Shown here one piece after another: positions 60,523-64,000 of a stretch of DNA of 64,000 nt. The notes under the pieces were generated by a model. That model had not been told where the DNA came from. It saw nothing but the letters and a program-made list of their open reading frames with translations, and did no database searches. The position numbers and the translations under genes were made by a program. The stretch's first letter is position 1; each line of letters opens with the position of its first letter. This stretch comes from Phyllobacterium sp. T1293 (GTDB lineage: Bacteria > Pseudomonadota > Alphaproteobacteria > Rhizobiales > Rhizobiaceae), in the NCBI RefSeq assembly GCF_020731415.2, contig NZ_CP088275.1, forward strand, positions 434,001 to 498,000, given 5' to 3'.

Positions 60523-62267
60523 CAGCCGTTGCTCCCGCCAGCCTTCTCATCTACCGGATGCAGGCGCAAAAGATGGATGAGCCGCATCCTGTTGTTCTCG
60601 TGGTTTTCCGGGTTCAAAGCCGGATCATCTTTTGAAACCCAACCGGTGAAGCGTTTTGTGGAAAATTGATACCAGGTCGGACCATTGAAGAGGGGCACAA
60701 CCGGGAAGTTATCAGCAACGACCAGTTGGATCTGGTTAAAGATCGCCTTGCGTTCTTCGATCGTCGTTGCTCGCTTGTAATCGCTGAAAAGCTTATCGAG
60801 GTCAGGATTGGAATAGCGGGATGGTGCGCCGGTGATACGGCCGCCAAACGCTGTTGCCAGCGATTGATAGTAACCGCGAAAAGGCGTTGGTCCATCGGCG
60901 CGTGAATTGATCAGAGTATCGAAATTACCCTCGACGATCTGTTTGCCCCATTGCTCATATTCCGGCGTGGTAACGGAAACATTGATCCCGACCTTGCGCA
61001 GGCCTTCGGCAGCGATCTGCACGGCATCGATCCAGTCGGTCCAGCCATTGGGGACCATGATTGAAAAGGCAATCGGCTCGCCTTTTGGTGTCGCGCGGAA
61101 ACCATCTGCGCCTTTGGCATATCCAGCATCATCAAGCGCCTTGCTGGCCTTGTCGATATCATAGGCCATCCATTCATCCTGAGCTTTTTCAGCATCAGGA
61201 TTGCGCCAGCTGTCGAAGCGCGGCGGAAGGCCACTGGCATGCAGATTGACCACGGGATAACCGAAACCTGCAATGTCGACCATTGCTGTCCTGTCCATCA
61301 CCAGACTGATCGCATGACGAAATGCGATATCATTGAACGCAGCGGCATTGCCGGGCTTGGTCGTCTTGAGATTCATCTGGAAGGCAACGGTTTCAGCCGA
61401 TGGCTGCCAGTAGTGATTGTGCTTCGGGTCGAGCGAAACGTAGGTCTTTTCAATTTCCGGGATGAATGATCCGAACCAATCCATCTGCCCATCAGGCAGG
61501 GTGGCCAGCACCTGATCATTGCCTGAGATTTGCGGTAGTTTCAGGCAATCAATTTTCAGCGATGCGGCATCCCAATAGTTGGGATTGCGGCACTGTTCAT
61601 AGACTTGCGGTGTGAACCGGCGAATCTCGGTCATTGGTCCGGAGCCAACGGGATTCTCATTCTTGAAGGCAAGCGGGTCGGCAATGTCTTTCCAGATGTG
61701 CTCTGGAACGACAGGCAGATCAGACAACGATTCCGGGAAATGCGTATCAACATCCTTGAGAGTGATCTTGACCTCGGTTGGCGATGGCGCTTCCACGGAA
61801 GCAATGCTGTCGGCTACCCCTACAAAATCAAGCACCGGGTTTTTACGCATAAGTTCAATCGTGAACTTTACATCGGCAGCGGTGAGGGGTTTTCCATCTG
61901 ACCACTTCACCCCTTCGCGAATGGTATAGGTGATCGATTTCAGATCGTCGGCAAATTTAAAGCCCGTCGCCAAACGATATGTGGGCTTGCCATTATCGAG
62001 TTCGTTGAACACGACAAGCGGTTCATAAACGAAATCAAGCGTACTCTGGCGGCGGCCGCCCACATCAAACGGGTTGAAGTTACGCACCCAGCTTGTCTGC
62101 TCTTCAATGTGCATGGTGAGGAGCGCTTCAGCGGAGGCACGCGTTGTGCCTGACAAAGGGCTGGCGGCAAGAAGCGCGAGGCCAATAATGCCCGCTGCGG
62201 GAAGAAAGTGCGTTAGTCGGGAAGTAATCGAGAGTCGGCGTGTTACGGCGTTCCTATTCAAGGTCAT
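60522..62267 (-). CDS. ABC substrate-binding protein, chitobiose/cellobiose-binding type
   Basis: A 581-aa SBP_bac_5 protein with a long signal region (1-46, cleavage after TRASA). It shares with its 35472 paralogue, and from memory with Vibrio chitobiose-binding protein, the blocks TSWVRNFNPFDVGGRRQS, TLDFVYEPLVVFNELDN, NENPVGSGPMTEIRRF, VYEQCRNPNYWDAASLKIDC and a RLIHLLRLHPV-type end. It is the first gene of an operon that ends in GNAT and GH20 genes, so a beta-linked amino sugar or its oligomer is the likely ligand. The start at 62267 gives a long N-terminus; a shorter start inside is possible. Confidence 0.9.
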   Translation of the reverse strand: MTLNRNAVTRRLSITSRLTHFLPAAGIIGLALLAASPLSGTTRASAEALLTMHIEEQTSWVRNFNPFDVGGRRQSTLDFVYEPLVVFNELDNGKPTYRLATGFKFADDLKSITYTIREGVKWSDGKPLTAADVKFTIELMRKNPVLDFVGVADSIASVEAPSPTEVKITLKDVDTHFPESLSDLPVVPEHIWKDIADPLAFKNENPVGSGPMTEIRRFTPQVYEQCRNPNYWDAASLKIDCLKLPQISGNDQVLATLPDGQMDWFGSFIPEIEKTYVSLDPKHNHYWQPSAETVAFQMNLKTTKPGNAAAFNDIAFRHAISLVMDRTAMVDIAGFGYPVVNLHASGLPPRFDSWRNPDAEKAQDEWMAYDIDKASKALDDAGYAKGADGFRATPKGEPIAFSIMVPNGWTDWIDAVQIAAEGLRKVGINVSVTTPEYEQWGKQIVEGNFDTLINSRADGPTPFRGYYQSLATAFGGRITGAPSRYSNPDLDKLFSDYKRATTIEERKAIFNQIQLVVADNFPVVPLFNGPTWYQFSTKRFTGWVSKDDPALNPENHENNRMRLIHLLRLHPVDEKAGGSNG

Positions 62268-62307
62268 GTCTCATCCCCATTTTCAAATGATTGGCGTCGT
62301 TTTGTTC

Positions 62308-62337
62308 CCTTTAGATCAATCAATTTGATTTAATGCT
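62308..62337. promoter_or_regulatory. Operator candidate upstream of the second chitobiose-type operon
   Basis: GATCAATCAATTTGATTTAATGC lies 41-70 bp before the binding-protein start; its right part matches the segment 24533-24547 in the ROK promoter region except for one inserted T. The 288-bp gap to the next gene holds no other feature I can name. Confidence 0.4.
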
Positions 62338-62555
62338 AGGCATGGAGATATGCGCTTGTCAACAGCCACAATTTTGCCACACAATCCAACGCCGGATTTC
62401 GGGGAAACTGGCGGAAAGTGACCAAACCGATGATCGATAGCCTGCCAAGAATCACTTGGCCGGATCATTTCCGCATCATCATCATGGAGATCCGGATAAT
62501 GGTGCCGCGAGACCATCCAATTACAGTTTGAAAGAAGGTGTCTATTCGAGAGTGA

Positions 62556-63125
62556 TCATCGCAGATATTTTTCCGCAGCCAGCGCGAGGCACTTTTTAAA
62601 AGCCGTAAGGTCTGTGAGAATGTCGGCATCCGAGACAGTGTTTCTAATGAATACGCCACCACGCGAAACGATGCCACCATCCAGCATGAGGTTGTCAGCC
62701 ATGTCAAAGTCCTCGACACTCAAACCGTCGGCGCCGGTCAGCCTGCCTTCCGCGTCGGAGATGACTTTTCCCTTGTAGTAATTCCTGCTGGTGCGCTCGA
62801 GATAGCTTTCAGCGACGTTCGTGTAGCCATAAACATGCCGGCCCAAGGCACACATAAAGCCAAGCTCGAAAGCTGTTCCAACATCGGCGCTGATCCCGCG
62901 AAATGGCGTCAGATTCGCTATGATCAAGTCGGAAGCCTGCATGAGCCTTTCATCTATGGCACTGATCGCAAGTCCACGCTCATACTTGCTGTTAGTGGGC
63001 GGAATTTCCAGATCGCCGGGTGCAAGCGGCGTAAATCCGGCCACGCGTGCCAATTCAGCTTTATGCGCCAAAACTTCTCTTGCATTGCTCAAAAAGACCT
63101 CAGGGCCAGCCAGATATACTTTCAT
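62556..63125 (-). CDS. Nucleoside 2-deoxyribosyltransferase-family protein
   Basis: A 189-aa cytosolic protein. The N-terminal MKVYLAGPEVF, then DLIIANLTPFRGISADVGTAFELGFMCALG, with the catalytic glutamate in GTAFELG, define the Nuc_deoxyrib_tr family, which moves or hydrolyses the deoxyribosyl group of nucleosides or nucleotides. The C-terminal half (LERTSRNYYKGKVISDAEGRLTG) is a usual extension. The ATG at 63125 gives the standard start; the frame is open 31 codons further up. Role: nucleotide salvage or clean-up, by family. It is divergent from the porin gene. Confidence 0.88.
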   Translation of the reverse strand: MKVYLAGPEVFLSNAREVLAHKAELARVAGFTPLAPGDLEIPPTNSKYERGLAISAIDERLMQASDLIIANLTPFRGISADVGTAFELGFMCALGRHVYGYTNVAESYLERTSRNYYKGKVISDAEGRLTGADGLSVEDFDMADNLMLDGGIVSRGGVFIRNTVSDADILTDLTAFKKCLALAAEKYLR

Positions 63126-63358
63126 GATCTTTGTGCCTCCCCACAGAATTTGCAGGCTAAAACTATTGCTGAAATGCAACAGCGACACAACCAATCGCTC
63201 GGGTTCAAACGAAAACACACGCTTTCCGCGAGCATGATCAGTTGCGTGATAAAACCGTTACATAACTCTATTACCGACGAGGCAGACAGCGATTCCTACT
63301 GTCCGTTGTGAAGCAATTCGGCCAAGCAACTTTCCAATAGATTGTGTGGAGATCACCC

Positions 63359-64000
63359 ATGACCATCAAGAGCTTACTTCTCGGCTCTGCTGCAGCTCTG
63401 GTTGCAGTAACTGGCGCTCGCGCTGCTGATGCAGTTGTTGTAGCTGAACCAGAAGCCGTTGAATATGTTCGCGTTTGCGACACGTACGGCAAAGGCTTTT
63501 TCTATATCCCCGGCACGGAAACATGTCTGAAAATCGGTGGATATCTGCGTTACGACGCCAAGGGCGGCGATGATGTCTACAAGGGCGGCGAATTCGGAAC
63601 CTGGCAGAAGAAGACCCGCGCCACGGTTCGCTTCGATGCCCGTTCGGAAACCGAACTTGGCACCCTGCGTTCCTTCATCGAAACACGTTTCGATTACACG
63701 AACGGTTCCAACAGCGGCGGCACGATCCCGCAGGCTTTCATTGAGCTCGGCGGTTTCCGCATCGGTGAAGTCGATGAAATCTTCGGTACGTGGACAGGTG
63801 ATGCCGGCAACGTCATCAACGATGACGTCATCAACTACCAGTCCGGTTACAGCAACCAGGTCAGCTATACGTTCAATGCTGGCAATGGCTTCTCCGCCAT
63901 CATTGGTGCTGAACAAGGTCAGACACAGACGGCCAGCTATTTCAACTACGACTATCGTATCGACGATTACATGCCGCATGTGCTCGCCGGTGCAAAGTAC
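63359..64000 (+). CDS. Omp2-family porin, second copy (5' part)
   Basis: It runs off the right edge; 214 codons are visible. It starts [22 protein letters not shown] (signal peptide, cleavage before ADAVVV) and is very similar to the 46077 product over [47 protein letters not shown] and [14 protein letters not shown]. It differs in surface-loop segments such as [15 protein letters not shown] and [23 protein letters not shown] lies 8 bp before the ATG. The pair corresponds to Brucella omp2a/omp2b, which exchange sequence by gene conversion; here both face the same way. Confidence 0.93.
   Translation, partial: MTIKSLLLGSAAALVAVTGARAADAVVVAEPEAVEYVRVCDTYGKGFFYIPGTETCLKIGGYLRYDAKGGDDVYKGGEFGTWQKKTRATVRFDARSETELGTLRSFIETRFDYTNGSNSGGTIPQAFIELGGFRIGEVDEIFGTWTGDAGNVINDDVINYQSGYSNQVSYTFNAGNGFSAIIGAEQGQTQTASYFNYDYRIDDYMPHVLAGAKY

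Noticed and set aside
1..64000. tRNA/rRNA genes, CRISPR arrays, insertion sequences, prophage or plasmid origin
   Set aside because: I looked for conserved tRNA arms, regularly spaced repeats, transposase or integrase motifs and replication genes and found none. A covariance-model or repeat search could still find weak cases.

Overview
The window looks like chromosomal DNA from an alphaproteobacterium of the order Hyphomicrobiales (Rhizobiales), close to Brucella/Ochrobactrum or Phyllobacterium. The main reasons are two Brucella-type Omp2 porins (46077-47177, and 63359 to the right edge), an Omp25/Omp31-type surface protein, a eukaryotic-type glutamine synthetase II behind a textbook sigma-54 promoter, and dense ATP-binding-cassette (ABC) uptake operons with ATGA gene overlaps. 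I saw no tRNA, rRNA, CRISPR array, insertion sequence or prophage. The genus is an inference from remembered family similarity, not from a database search.

Layout. 1-3929: end of a sugar ABC importer (two permeases), an aldose 1-epimerase and a SAF-domain oxidoreductase, closed by a terminator. 4107-11230: a divergent kynurenine cluster. A GntR regulator, kynureninase and tryptophan 2,3-dioxygenase run left; a TrpXYZ-type ABC importer and an alpha/beta-hydrolase formamidase run right. 11262-15511: small genes, a secreted protein, a broken histidine-kinase remnant, an Omp25-like protein, and a previously unremarkable gap that holds a well-formed 26-codon gene. 15699-18876: a MacAB-like efflux system. 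19170-23271: succinyl-CoA:3-ketoacid CoA-transferase with a divergent PAS-LuxR regulator, then a PuuR-like regulator beside an omega-aminotransferase.

23268-38733 and 54440-62337 form the most coherent theme: amino-sugar salvage. There is one ROK-regulated CUT1 importer with an SIS-domain sugar-phosphate enzyme and a PfkB kinase, a gene set that matches the Bacillus frl operon. There are also two paralogous operons, each with a Dpp-like ABC importer whose binding protein resembles the Vibrio chitobiose-binding protein, a cytosolic beta-N-acetylhexosaminidase (GH3/NagZ in one, GH20 in the other) and a paralogous GNAT acetyltransferase. The recurring GNAT-hexosaminidase-importer module is the best candidate here for an undescribed system.

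38934-45580: membrane and periplasmic small proteins, glnII, a choline-kinase remnant, a TetR gene with two perfect GTTAC-N6-GTAAC sites at its start, and a winged-helix regulator. 45688-47223: a pair of inverted 34-bp repeats ahead of an Omp2 porin. 47223-54403: a CoA-transferase family III gene, an RND pump with two tandem lipoprotein adaptors, and a divergent TetR repressor whose operator overlaps strong promoters. 62556-64000: a nucleoside 2-deoxyribosyltransferase-like gene and the start of the second Omp2 porin.
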